Shown in pieces: positions 36,054 to 44,927 of a stretch of DNA of 64,000 bases. The stretch is from an uncultured Caryophanales bacterium (GTDB taxonomy: Bacteria; Bacillota_I; Bacilli_A; RF39; UBA660). The stretch lies in NCBI GenBank assembly GCA_946544685.1, contig CAMNML010000002.1, positions 39,864 to 103,863 on the forward strand. Direction: 5' to 3'. Each line of letters begins with the position of its first letter. The stretch's first letter is position 1. The notes under the pieces are model-generated. The model was not told where the DNA came from. It made no database searches and saw only the letters and a program-made list of their open reading frames with translations. The position numbers and the translations under genes are program-made.

Positions 36054-37166
36054 ATGAAGAATAACAAAGGATTTACACTAGTAGAATTACTATCTACATT
36101 TATACTGTCATCAGTAATAATAGTTTTGCTATTTCAATTAATAATAAATTTAAAAGATGTATATCAACAATCAGGTTTAAAAACAGATATGTTAAATAAG
36201 CAATACATAATAACAAATAAAATATACTCAGATTTGAACGAAAAAAAAGCAGTAATGATAGATAAATGTGACGAATCATTAATATGTATTAATTTCACAT
36301 TTGCAGACGGAAGTGTAAAAAAACTTCAAGTAAACGATATAAACAAAACAATCACATACGATAATACAACCATAAAATTAACAAACGAAGCTTTTTTTGA
36401 CGATATGAATATAAACACAATTGAATCACAAATAGATGAACAAATATTCAATATTAGCGTCCCAATATATAGCACTATAATTAAAGATGAAAACTTTGGA
36501 ATAAATATAGTATATCCATATAATAAAAATGAAACAACAAATAATTACGGTGACAAAATAATTCCTCCGTTAACGCAATATACATATATACCATACATAC
36601 AATCAAATGGAAATCAAAAAATAGATTTAAACTATAAAGCAAAAATAACAACAGAAATAAGATTAGATATAGAACTTGCGGAAAACGAGAACACAAGAAC
36701 AACAAACGAATCAACAAAATCAATAATAGGATCAGACGATAGCGCCGAAAATAGATTCAATGCTAACTTTGGAAGTCCATTAGCGCAATATAATATGCTT
36801 TACTACTGGTTAGATAAATCAAGAGCAGCAGGTGGAGAAATATACTCAAAATCATATGAAAACCCAACAAACAGAAGTGTTCTAACAATGAAATCAGGTC
36901 AAGTAACATTTCAAGGTGAAACACTAGAAGTAGCAGAAAAAACAAGTGATAATACAACAAACATGATACTACTAGGAAATACAGTTAGTTCATTCAGTAA
37001 ATATGATGCAAAAATATACAATTTTAAAATATTTGAAAATAATAACATGATTAGAAATATGGTGCCAGCAAAAAGAAATACAGATAACATAGTAGGACTA
37101 TATGACATAATAAATAAAGTATTCTATACTAGCGATGGAACAGACAACTTTTTCTACGAAAGCTAA
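36054..37166 (+). CDS. Prepilin-like protein with C-terminal jelly-roll-like domain
   Basis: MKNNKG precedes FTLVELLSTFILSSVIIVL, a clear class III prepilin signal. Residues 35-165 form a pilin-like body with two Cys (DKCDESLIC). From about 180 a second module begins with YIPYIQSNGNQKIDLNYK, a start seen in lectin-like domains of surface and phage proteins, and ends GLYDIINKVFYTSDGT. AGGTGG precedes the ATG. It overlaps the convergent YlbJ-like gene by 4 bp. Confidence 0.83.
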   Translation: MKNNKGFTLVELLSTFILSSVIIVLLFQLIINLKDVYQQSGLKTDMLNKQYIITNKIYSDLNEKKAVMIDKCDESLICINFTFADGSVKKLQVNDINKTITYDNTTIKLTNEAFFDDMNINTIESQIDEQIFNISVPIYSTIIKDENFGINIVYPYNKNETTNNYGDKIIPPLTQYTYIPYIQSNGNQKIDLNYKAKITTEIRLDIELAENENTRTTNESTKSIIGSDDSAENRFNANFGSPLAQYNMLYYWLDKSRAAGGEIYSKSYENPTNRSVLTMKSGQVTFQGETLEVAEKTSDNTTNMILLGNTVSSFSKYDAKIYNFKIFENNNMIRNMVPAKRNTDNIVGLYDIINKVFYTSDGTDNFFYES

Positions 37167-38143
37167 ATAAACAAACACCAATAATCAAATAAAAAATAAA
37201 AAAGTAAAGAAGAAACACATCCATGAATAACACGAGCAACAAAAAAAGGATAATATTTAATCTTAGTATCACTCAAAATACTAATAACCTGCATATGAAC
37301 TGATAATCCACCAAAAGAAATAAACATAACAGACAAAGTACCTTTAATCTTTAAAGGAATATCTAAAAGACTCACATACTTAAGTCCCTGAGTCATCTCA
37401 AATATACCATTTAAAATACTTTGATAATAGCGAGGTAAATTAATATTATTATCAATAATTGTAGTAACAACTAAAAAGAAAGTAACAACGCCAAAAATAA
37501 GAAAAAGAGTATTAATACCATTCAACAACGCCTCGCTAACAACGCCACCAAATGACTTGCCACTAGAAATCCTTTTTTTATGCATTTCTAATATAGATTT
37601 TTTAAAAGAAAAAGAAGATAATTCAGTATCACTTACATAATAATTTCTAAAAAGAAATCCTATAACAATATTCCCTAAATAATGACAAAACAATATTAAA
37701 ATACCAACTTCCTTATTATTTAAAAACATTATAGAAACAGTACCTAATATAAAAAGAGGATTAGAAAAATGAGTAAATGTAAGAATTTTAGAACCTTCAT
37801 GTTCATTAATTAAACCAGAAAGATAAAGTTCCCTTACATACTTCGCATTACTAGGAAATCCACTAACTAAACTCATAATAAAAACAAAAGCTCCAACACC
37901 TTTAAGCTTAAAACATTTTAGCATAATAGGTTTGAATAATTCACTTACAAACTCAACAAAACCATAATTAATAAGAATATGAGATAAAACAAAAAAAGGA
38001 AATAACGAAGGAAATATATTATTCTTCCACACACCAAAAGAAAAACTAATAGTATCCATGATAGACTTCGAAGACGTCAATATTTCAAACATAACAAACA
38101 AAAGAACAACCATAATTAAAACACTTTCAAAAATTTTTCTCAT
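37163..38143 (-). CDS. ylbJ: YlbJ-like membrane protein (nucleoside recognition family)
   Basis: A 326-aa polytopic membrane protein with the YlbJ pattern: FPSLFPFFVLSHIL near the start, SLVSGFPSNAKYVREL, and THFSNPLFILGTVS. In Bacillus YlbJ (SpoVV) is a forespore protein needed for dipicolinate uptake. I chose the ATG at 38143 because GGAG lies at the right distance; 38155 would add four residues. It is divergent from the YlbL/SepM gene, keeping the Bacillus neighbourhood. Confidence 0.85.
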   Translation of the reverse strand: MRKIFESVLIMVVLLFVMFEILTSSKSIMDTISFSFGVWKNNIFPSLFPFFVLSHILINYGFVEFVSELFKPIMLKCFKLKGVGAFVFIMSLVSGFPSNAKYVRELYLSGLINEHEGSKILTFTHFSNPLFILGTVSIMFLNNKEVGILILFCHYLGNIVIGFLFRNYYVSDTELSSFSFKKSILEMHKKRISSGKSFGGVVSEALLNGINTLFLIFGVVTFFLVVTTIIDNNINLPRYYQSILNGIFEMTQGLKYVSLLDIPLKIKGTLSVMFISFGGLSVHMQVISILSDTKIKYYPFFVARVIHGCVSSLLFYFLFDYWCLFI

Positions 38144-38187
38144 ATAATTCTCCATAAAAAATAATATTAAAAAGAAAGGATAAAACT

Positions 38188-39189
38188 ATGCTTAATAAAA
38201 TATATGAAAAAATAAAAAATTATATAAAAGAAGAACATAAATTTTTAATAATAGTCATACTTTTATTCGTAACAATGACATATAAACTGCCATACTATAT
38301 AGATACACCAGGGGGAATAATAGATATATCAAAAAGAATACAAATAGATGAAAAGAACAGATTAGAAGGAACAATGAACTTCGCATATGTATCAGAAATG
38401 AACGCAACAATACCAACATATATAATCGCAAAGATTAATAAAAACTGGGACATAATAAAAAAAGAAGAAGTAGTATACGATAATGAATCAGAGAGTGATG
38501 CAAGATTTAGAGACACACTAAGCCTAAAAGAAGCACTATCAAACGCTTTATATGTTGGATTTAAAGAATCAAACGAGGAATTCAAAACAAAGAACAACAA
38601 AGTATATGCAACACACATACTAAAAGAATCAAAAACTGACTTAAAAGTTGGTGATCAAATAATAGAAGCAGATGGTATTAAAATAAACAATATAAAAGAA
38701 CTACAAAATTTAAACAAAGAAGTTGGAAAAAAAATAAAACTAAAAGTAATAAATAATAATAAAGAATACACAAGAACAGCAGAATATATAAACTATGAAG
38801 ATAAAACAATAATAGGAATAACCCTAGGAGAAACATTTGAAATAGAATCAAACCATAAAATAGATATTGATTATAAAGCTAGAGAATCAGGACCATCAGG
38901 AGGAATGATGATGGCTCTAACCACATATTCATACTTAACAAAAGAAGACTTAACAAAAGGAAGAACAGTAGTAGGAACAGGAACCATAGATGCTTATGGT
39001 AATGTAGGAAGTATAGGTGGAGTAAAATATAAATTAATAGGCGCAGTAAAAAATAAAGCAGATATATTCTTAGTACCAAACGGCGAAAACTACGAAGAAG
39101 CAATCAAAGTAAAACAAGAAAAAAACTATGATATAAAAGTAGTAGGAGTATCAAATATAAAAGAAGCAATAAATGAATTAAAAAAATAA
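38188..39189 (+). CDS. ylbL: YlbL/SepM-type membrane serine protease (PDZ plus Lon domain)
   Basis: A 333-aa protease outside the membrane, anchored by one N-terminal helix (about 18-34). YIDTPGGIID follows the anchor. A PDZ domain lies at about 130-205 (LKVGDQIIEADG) and a Lon-type Ser/Lys protease domain after it, with the nucleophile in SGPSGGMMMAL and the Lys in GGVKYKLIGA. Relatives process peptide pheromones (Streptococcus SepM) or take part in DNA-damage responses (Bacillus YlbL). The substrate here is unknown. Confidence 0.93.
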   Translation: MLNKIYEKIKNYIKEEHKFLIIVILLFVTMTYKLPYYIDTPGGIIDISKRIQIDEKNRLEGTMNFAYVSEMNATIPTYIIAKINKNWDIIKKEEVVYDNESESDARFRDTLSLKEALSNALYVGFKESNEEFKTKNNKVYATHILKESKTDLKVGDQIIEADGIKINNIKELQNLNKEVGKKIKLKVINNNKEYTRTAEYINYEDKTIIGITLGETFEIESNHKIDIDYKARESGPSGGMMMALTTYSYLTKEDLTKGRTVVGTGTIDAYGNVGSIGGVKYKLIGAVKNKADIFLVPNGENYEEAIKVKQEKNYDIKVVGVSNIKEAINELKK

Positions 39190-39200
39190 TTCATTTTTTT
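39171..39200 (+). terminator. Terminator of the YlbL gene
   Basis: AAATGAATTA pairs perfectly with TAATTCATTT, followed by T residues; the 5' arm lies in the coding end. Confidence 0.8.
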
Positions 39201-39201
39201 G

Positions 39202-39230
39202 TTGACAAAAATCAAAAACAGGTGTATAAC
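39202..39230 (+). promoter_or_regulatory. Promoter of the GntR/ABC operon
   Basis: TTGACA (39202-39207), a 17-bp spacer and TATAAC (39225-39230). Confidence 0.75.
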
Positions 39231-39250
39231 TGTATTAGTTAATTAATACA
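39231..39250 (+). promoter_or_regulatory. Probable GntR (YtrA-type) operator
   Basis: TGTATTA (39231-39237) and TAATACA (39244-39250) form a perfect inverted repeat with a 6-bp spacer directly after the -10 box. Binding here would block transcription start, fitting autoregulation by the first gene. Confidence 0.6.
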
Positions 39251-39261
39251 AAGGAGGGAGC

Positions 39262-39615
39262 ATGGATTTCAATAAAAACATTCCAATTTATATTCAAATA
39301 GAAGAAAATATAAAGCTTGATATAATAACAAATAAATATAAACCAGGAGAAAAAATAAAATCAGTGAGAGAATTCGCACTAGAACTAAAAATTAATCCAA
39401 ACACAATAAATCGAGCGCTTTTAGAACTAGAAGAACAAGGATTAATAATAACACAAAGAACAAGTGGAAAATACATAACAGAAAACAAAAAAATAATAGA
39501 AAAAGAAAAAAACAAATTAATTAACAAAAAAATAGACGAATTCATGAATGATATGAAACAACTTAAAATAGACAAAAACGAAATAATACAAATAATAAAA
39601 GAAAAGGAGAATTAA
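39262..39615 (+). CDS. GntR-family regulator, YtrA type
   Basis: A 117-aa repressor-like protein: a winged helix at about 5-75 (NIPIYIQIEENIKLDI, REFALELKINPNTINRAL, LIITQRTSGKYI) and a short C-terminal helix for dimerisation, typical of the YtrA subfamily that controls neighbouring ABC transporters. AAGGAGGGAG precedes the ATG. It is the first gene of a three-gene unit. Confidence 0.92.
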   Translation: MDFNKNIPIYIQIEENIKLDIITNKYKPGEKIKSVREFALELKINPNTINRALLELEEQGLIITQRTSGKYITENKKIIEKEKNKLINKKIDEFMNDMKQLKIDKNEIIQIIKEKEN

Positions 39616-39616
39616 A

Positions 39617-40312
39617 ATGAATCTAATAGAAACAAAAGATTTAACAAAGTCATATGGAAAAAAAGAAGCACTAAAAAACATTAATCTAACTATTGAGCCA
39701 GGAAAAATATATGGATTATTAGGACCAAACGGAAGTGGTAAAACAACGTTAATAAAAATAATAAACAACCTTCTAACACCAACAAGTGGAGAAATAAAAA
39801 TAAAAGGAAATAATCCAGGAATAGAAAGTAAAAAAATAATATCATACCTACCAGAAAGAACATACTTAAACATGAACTTTAAAGTAAAAGAATTACTAGA
39901 CTATTTTGAGGATTTTTATGACAACTTTGATAGAAAAAAAGCACTTAATTTATTAAAAAAATTAAAAATAAACCAAGAAGATAAATTAAAAACAATGTCA
40001 AAAGGAACAAAAGAAAAAGTACAACTAATACTCGTAATGAGTAGAAAAGCAGACTTATACATATTGGATGAACCAATAGGAGGAGTAGACCCTGCTAGTA
40101 GAGATTACATACTAGAAACAATAATAAGTAACTTTGACAATAATTCAAGTATGATTATATCAACACATTTAATACAAGACATAGAATCAATATTAGATAA
40201 CGTAATATTTATAAATCAAGGAAAAATAATACTAAACGATACAGCAGACAATATAAGAACAGAAAGAAATCAAACAATAGATCAAGTATTTAGGGAGGAA
40301 TTCAAATGCTAA
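39617..40312 (+). CDS. ABC transporter ATP-binding protein
   Basis: A 231-aa cytosolic ATPase with Walker A GPNGSGKTT, signature MSKGTKEKVQ (a variant of LSGGQ), Walker B LYILDEPIGGVDP and the His switch STHL. It resembles YtrB/BcrA-type exporters. AAGGAG lies before the ATG, one base after gntR ends. The partner permease follows with 7 bp overlap. Substrate unknown; such YtrA units often answer wall-active antibiotics. Confidence 0.94.
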   Translation: MNLIETKDLTKSYGKKEALKNINLTIEPGKIYGLLGPNGSGKTTLIKIINNLLTPTSGEIKIKGNNPGIESKKIISYLPERTYLNMNFKVKELLDYFEDFYDNFDRKKALNLLKKLKINQEDKLKTMSKGTKEKVQLILVMSRKADLYILDEPIGGVDPASRDYILETIISNFDNNSSMIISTHLIQDIESILDNVIFINQGKIILNDTADNIRTERNQTIDQVFREEFKC

Positions 40313-41085
40313 AAAAACTATTAAAATATGATTATAAAACACTTATACACACAATGCTACCGATATATGGAATATCATTAATCTTATCAATAATATCAAA
40401 TATATTTATCAGAATGAGCGAACTATCATCAATATTCAGAATACCTATGGTGCTTATAACCGGACTATCAATACTTGTATGTATCGGAACAGTTTTTATA
40501 ACATTTGTAGTTGGAATAATAAATTTCTATAAACAAACAGTAAAAGACGAAGGATACCTACTACATACACTACCAGTAAGTAAAAATAGTATAATTATAT
40601 CAAAACTAACATCACTTATATCAATGGAAGTGCTTTCACTAATAGTAGCAGTAATAACACTACTAATAACAGTAAATGTCGCTCCATCTAATATAATAGA
40701 TGCAATAAAATTTATAATAGAAAAAATAGGAGAATATAAAATAACAGTAGCGCTTTTCACACTTGCAACGTTTGTAGGACAAATAACAAATACACTACTA
40801 ATATATGTATCAATATCATTTGGTCAAAAACACTCAACAAATAAATTACTATATTCAATAATATATGGAGTTGTAATTTATAATATAACACAAGTAATAA
40901 CAACACTAATATATTTGCCACTACTATTAAACCCTGAATATGTAGAAGCATTAAATCAAACAATACCAGAATCACAAATATTAAATATAATGTTAATAAT
41001 AGTAACACTAATATCACTAATAATAGGAACAGTTTACTATATACTTACAAAGAAAAACTTAGAAAATAAACTAAATTTAGAATAA
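40306..41085 (+). CDS. ABC-2 type permease
   Basis: A 259-aa membrane protein with about six hydrophobic segments (18-35, 44-72, 100-125, 143-165, 178-205, 225-247) and the cytosolic loop YLLHTLPVSKNSIIISK typical of ABC-2 permeases. It overlaps the ATPase gene and ends the operon. Confidence 0.88.
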   Translation: MLKKLLKYDYKTLIHTMLPIYGISLILSIISNIFIRMSELSSIFRIPMVLITGLSILVCIGTVFITFVVGIINFYKQTVKDEGYLLHTLPVSKNSIIISKLTSLISMEVLSLIVAVITLLITVNVAPSNIIDAIKFIIEKIGEYKITVALFTLATFVGQITNTLLIYVSISFGQKHSTNKLLYSIIYGVVIYNITQVITTLIYLPLLLNPEYVEALNQTIPESQILNIMLIIVTLISLIIGTVYYILTKKNLENKLNLE

Positions 41086-41109
41086 AATGAAAATTTTATT
41101 CTTTTTTTT
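41079..41109 (+). terminator. Terminator of the GntR/ABC operon
   Basis: AGAATAAAAT-gaaa-ATTTTATTCT followed by seven or more T residues. Confidence 0.88.
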
Positions 41110-41167
41110 AAGGAATTATTAAATTTATCTCGTATGATAATTATAGATGCCTAAAAGGAGGAATAAA

Positions 41168-41857
41168 ATGAAACAAATAATTAAATATGGAAAATATGTA
41201 ATAATTATATTAATAATAGCCTTAATAGCAACACTAGTAATAATCAGCAATCAAAGTAAACAAGAAGATGTAACAGAAGTTTCAATAGAGCAACCTATTG
41301 AAGAACAAAAAGAACAAAAAGAAGAAATAAAAAAAATAAAAGTAGACATCAAAGGAGAAGTAAATAACCCAGGAGTATATGAATTAAATGTTGGAAGTAG
41401 AGTAAACGACGCAATAAAAGCATCAGGTAATTTAACTGAAAATGCAGATACAACACTTCTAAATCTAAGTAAAAATCTAACAGACGAAATGGTTATAATA
41501 GTCTATAATAAATATGAAATAGAAAAACTAAAAAAAGAACTAACAACCACACAAACAGTAATAAAATATATAGAAAAAGAATGCTCATGCCCAGATACAA
41601 TAAACAATGCATGTATGAAAAAAGCAGATACAACAAAAAAAGAAGAAACAAAAGCATCAAAAGACAATAAAGTATCGATAAACACTGGGACACTAGAAGA
41701 ACTACAAACAATTCCAGGAATAGGAGAATCTAAAGCACAAGCAATAATAGAATATAGAGAAAAAAATGGAAACTTCAACACAATAGAAGAAATAAAAAAT
41801 ATAAGTGGTATAGGTGAATCAACATTTGATAAATTCAAAGAATACATTACTATATAA
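41168..41857 (+). CDS. comEA: Competence protein ComEA
   Basis: Membrane-anchored receptor that binds incoming double-stranded DNA. From the ATG at 41168 (after AAGGAGGA) it is 229 aa: one membrane helix (about 9-28), a linker, an SLBB domain (VDIKGEVNNPGVYEL), a Ser/Lys-rich linker with a Cys pair, and a C-terminal helix-hairpin-helix DNA-binding domain (SINTGTLEELQTIPGIG and ISGIGESTFDKFKEY). Its end overlaps comEC. Confidence 0.95.
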   Translation: MKQIIKYGKYVIIILIIALIATLVIISNQSKQEDVTEVSIEQPIEEQKEQKEEIKKIKVDIKGEVNNPGVYELNVGSRVNDAIKASGNLTENADTTLLNLSKNLTDEMVIIVYNKYEIEKLKKELTTTQTVIKYIEKECSCPDTINNACMKKADTTKKEETKASKDNKVSINTGTLEELQTIPGIGESKAQAIIEYREKNGNFNTIEEIKNISGIGESTFDKFKEYITI

Positions 41858-43850
41858 AATAATTTTAATATCTTTATTAATAACACTAGGCATCACATAT
41901 ATAAGAATAAAGATAGAAAAAACAAATCAAATAAATGATATAGTAATAGGAAAAATAACAAATATAAAAGAAAAAGAAGAATATACAGAGATAGATTTAA
42001 AAGAAAAACAAAAAATATTAGTAACATATAAAGGCAAAAATACCTATAAATTAGGAGATATAATTAAAATAGAAGGAAAAGTAGAAGAACCAAACAATAA
42101 TACTTTTCCTAATTTGTTTAACTATAAAAAATACTTAAAAAGCAAAAAAATAAACTATATAATAAAAGCACAATCTATAAAACTTATAAAAGAAAATAAA
42201 GACATTAAATATAACATAAAAAATAAAATAATAAAACATATAGAAAAATATAAAACAAGTAATTACCTAAAAACATTTTTACTAGGTGATAATAATGAAA
42301 TAGAAGATAACATAAAAACAACATATCAATCAAATGGTGTAAGCCATTTATTCGCAGTATCAGGAATGCATCTATCACTGTTCGCAAGTATACTACTATT
42401 CATATTAAAAAAAATAAACAAAACCATAAAATACATAATTATAATAATATTCTTTATATTCTTCGCATTTCTTACAAACTACTCACCATCAATACTAAGA
42501 GCCTTAATTCTCTATATACTACTAACACTAAATAAAACACTAAATTTAAATATTAAAACAATATACTTACTAATAATAGATTTAATAATACTAGTTCTAT
42601 ATAACCCATTTTATATCTATAACACTGGATTCATATTTAGCTTCACAATATCAGCATCATTAATACTATCATCAAATGTAATTAATAACTATAAAAACTA
42701 TATATCAAAACTATTTATAACAAGTCTAATATCATTCATAACAAGCATACCAATACTTATAAATAACTTTCACGAAATAAATATAATAACCACTCTAATA
42801 AACCTTATATTTGTACCATTTGTATCATTCATAATATTCCCATTATCCATAATAACAATAATAATAAAACCACTTGATAATATATTTCAAATATCAATTA
42901 ATATATTAGAAAATTTATCAATAATACTAGAAAAACTAAATATAAAAATAATACTAGCCCATATCCCGTGGTATATAATAATACTTTACTATATAACAAT
43001 TTTAATATTTATAATTGGACTAAAAAATAAAAAGATAAAAACAATAATACCTTTAATACTATTAATAACACTACACACAAATATAAGATCAATAATAAAA
43101 CCTAAAGAAATATCATACCTAGACGTAAAACAAGGAGACTCTATACTATTAAATATAAATAAAACAATACTAATAGATACAGGAGGTATAAGAAATAGTA
43201 ATCAATCATTAGTAAAAACAAAAACAATACCATACCTAAAATCATTAGGAATAAAAGAACTAAACTTTTTAATTCTAACGCACGCCGATTTCGATCACGC
43301 AGGAGAAGCAATAAATCTTATTAATAACTTCAAAGTGGAAAATGTAATTTTAAATTGTGGACAGTACAATAATCTAGAACAAGAACTAATTAAAACATTA
43401 GATAAAAAGAAAATAAAACATTATTCATGCATTAAAGAAATAAATATAGATAAAAATAAACTATACTTTTTAGGGACGAAAGAATTTGATAATGAAAATG
43501 ATAACTCAAATGTCATATATACAAAACTAAATAATTATAATTTTTTATTCACAGGTGATGCATCATCAATAACAGAAAAAGAAATACTAAATAAATATAA
43601 TCTACCAAATATAGATGTATTAAAAGTAGGACATCATGGATCGAAAACAAGTAGTAGTGAAGAATTTATAAATAAAATAAATCCTAAATATTCAGTAATA
43701 TCACTTGGTAAAAACAATAGATATGGGCACCCCAATAAAGAAGTATTAGATAATTTAAAAAATTCAAAAATATATAGAACAGATGAACACGGAAGCATTA
43801 TATTCAAAATTAAAAATAATAAATTAAAAATAGAAACATATAAACCATAG
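41814..43850 (+). CDS. comEC: DNA channel protein ComEC
   Basis: Membrane channel that passes single-stranded DNA into the cytosol during transformation. The 678-aa chain has a small N-terminal OB-like part, a competence domain with many membrane helices (HLFAVSGMHLSLF is the family hallmark), and a C-terminal metallo-beta-lactamase-like domain (THADFDHAGEA, GHHGSKTSSS). The start is uncertain: GTG at 41814, 44 bp inside comEA, or TTG at 41826. Confidence 0.94.
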   Translation: MNQHLINSKNTLLYKIILISLLITLGITYIRIKIEKTNQINDIVIGKITNIKEKEEYTEIDLKEKQKILVTYKGKNTYKLGDIIKIEGKVEEPNNNTFPNLFNYKKYLKSKKINYIIKAQSIKLIKENKDIKYNIKNKIIKHIEKYKTSNYLKTFLLGDNNEIEDNIKTTYQSNGVSHLFAVSGMHLSLFASILLFILKKINKTIKYIIIIIFFIFFAFLTNYSPSILRALILYILLTLNKTLNLNIKTIYLLIIDLIILVLYNPFYIYNTGFIFSFTISASLILSSNVINNYKNYISKLFITSLISFITSIPILINNFHEINIITTLINLIFVPFVSFIIFPLSIITIIIKPLDNIFQISINILENLSIILEKLNIKIILAHIPWYIIILYYITILIFIIGLKNKKIKTIIPLILLITLHTNIRSIIKPKEISYLDVKQGDSILLNINKTILIDTGGIRNSNQSLVKTKTIPYLKSLGIKELNFLILTHADFDHAGEAINLINNFKVENVILNCGQYNNLEQELIKTLDKKKIKHYSCIKEINIDKNKLYFLGTKEFDNENDNSNVIYTKLNNYNFLFTGDASSITEKEILNKYNLPNIDVLKVGHHGSKTSSSEEFINKINPKYSVISLGKNNRYGHPNKEVLDNLKNSKIYRTDEHGSIIFKIKNNKLKIETYKP

Positions 43851-43878
43851 AAAATGGTCGACAATGTCGACCATTTTT
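43851..43878 (+). terminator. Terminator after comEC
   Basis: AAAATGGTCGACA and TGTCGACCATTTT form a near-perfect stem ending in T residues. Confidence 0.85.
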
Positions 43879-43892
43879 AGAAAGGAGAAAAC

Positions 43893-44801
43893 ATGAATTA
43901 TTATGAACAAATAAAAGGACTATTAATAAGTAACGAAATATATAAGAAAGTAAAAGACTATAGTAAAAATAAAAGTGATGTAGAAACATATTACAATGTT
44001 GGCAAATTAATTTTTGAAGCCCAAGGAGGAAAAGTAAGAGCCAAATATGGTGATAAGTTGATAAAAGAATACTCAAAAAAGTTAATATCAGAATTAAATG
44101 ATAAAAAATATAGTTATAGAAATCTCATAAATATGAGAAAATTCTACTTAATATTCAGCGATAGAAAAGTGAACGCACTGCGTTCACAATTAAGTTGGTC
44201 ACATTATCGTGAATTATTACCTATTAAAAATGTAGATGAAATCATATATTATATAAATTTAGCTATAAATAATAATCTTGGCTATAGAGAATTAGGAAGA
44301 AGAATTAAAAGCAAAGAATATAATAGACTATCTATAGAAACTAAAAACAAACTAATTCATGATGAAAACATAGAAATAAAAGATTTAGTTCCAAATCCTA
44401 TTTTAATTAGAAATAAAGATAATATAGAAGTATTAACAGAAAAATCACTACATCAACTTATATTAGAAGATATAGAATCATTTATGAAAGAACTTGGCGG
44501 CAATCTATCTTTTGTAGGTAGTGAATATAAAATTAAAATCGGAGATAGTCAAAATCGCATTGATTTGTTATTGTTCAATATTAAATATAACTGCTATGTA
44601 GTGGTCGAGTTAAAGGTAACAGAATTTAAAGCAGAATATATTTCACAAGTACAAAAATATATGAATTATATTGATAAAAATATAAAAGAAACAAGTAATA
44701 ATAATACAATGGGTATTCTTATCTGTAAAAGAGAAAACAAGTTTGTAATAGAATATTGTTCAGATGATAGAATTGCAGTAAGAGAATATGAACTTGTGTG
44801 A
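43893..44801 (+). CDS. YhcG-like PD-(D/E)XK nuclease (DUF1016)
   Basis: A 302-aa protein with the two-part YhcG architecture. The N-terminal DUF1016_N helical domain has YYNVGKLI and LSWSHYRELL. The C-terminal PD-(D/E)XK nuclease domain shows IGDSQNRIDLLLFN followed by YVVVELKVTEF (the catalytic Asp and ExK). YhcG proteins are nuclease-like and often occur with restriction or mobile genes; the role is not settled. Base and codon use (more T, GC and mixed codons) differ from comEC. AAAGGAG precedes the ATG. Confidence 0.88.
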   Translation: MNYYEQIKGLLISNEIYKKVKDYSKNKSDVETYYNVGKLIFEAQGGKVRAKYGDKLIKEYSKKLISELNDKKYSYRNLINMRKFYLIFSDRKVNALRSQLSWSHYRELLPIKNVDEIIYYINLAINNNLGYRELGRRIKSKEYNRLSIETKNKLIHDENIEIKDLVPNPILIRNKDNIEVLTEKSLHQLILEDIESFMKELGGNLSFVGSEYKIKIGDSQNRIDLLLFNIKYNCYVVVELKVTEFKAEYISQVQKYMNYIDKNIKETSNNNTMGILICKRENKFVIEYCSDDRIAVREYELV

Positions 44802-44854
44802 TAATGAATAAACAGTAAACTAGCATAAAAATAAATCAAAAAAATAAAAAAATG

Positions 44855-44868
44855 TTGTGTTAACACAA
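44855..44868. promoter_or_regulatory. Perfect 14-bp palindrome upstream of dinD
   Basis: TTGTGTTAACACAA is a perfect palindrome 60 bp before the dinD start. It does not match the Bacillus LexA box. A regulator site is inferred. Confidence 0.35.
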
Positions 44869-44927
44869 AATTAATGATGAAATATATTTAAAATTAATTA
44901 TAAGTGAAAGAAAGAAGGAGAAATAAA

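Noticed and set aside
44169..44187. 19-bp palindrome GTGAACGCA-C-TGCGTTCAC inside the YhcG-like gene
   Set aside because: It encodes KVNALRSQ just before the conserved LSWSHYREL motif, and similar residues are common there in the family, so coding constraint is the simpler explanation. An inserted small palindrome cannot be fully excluded.
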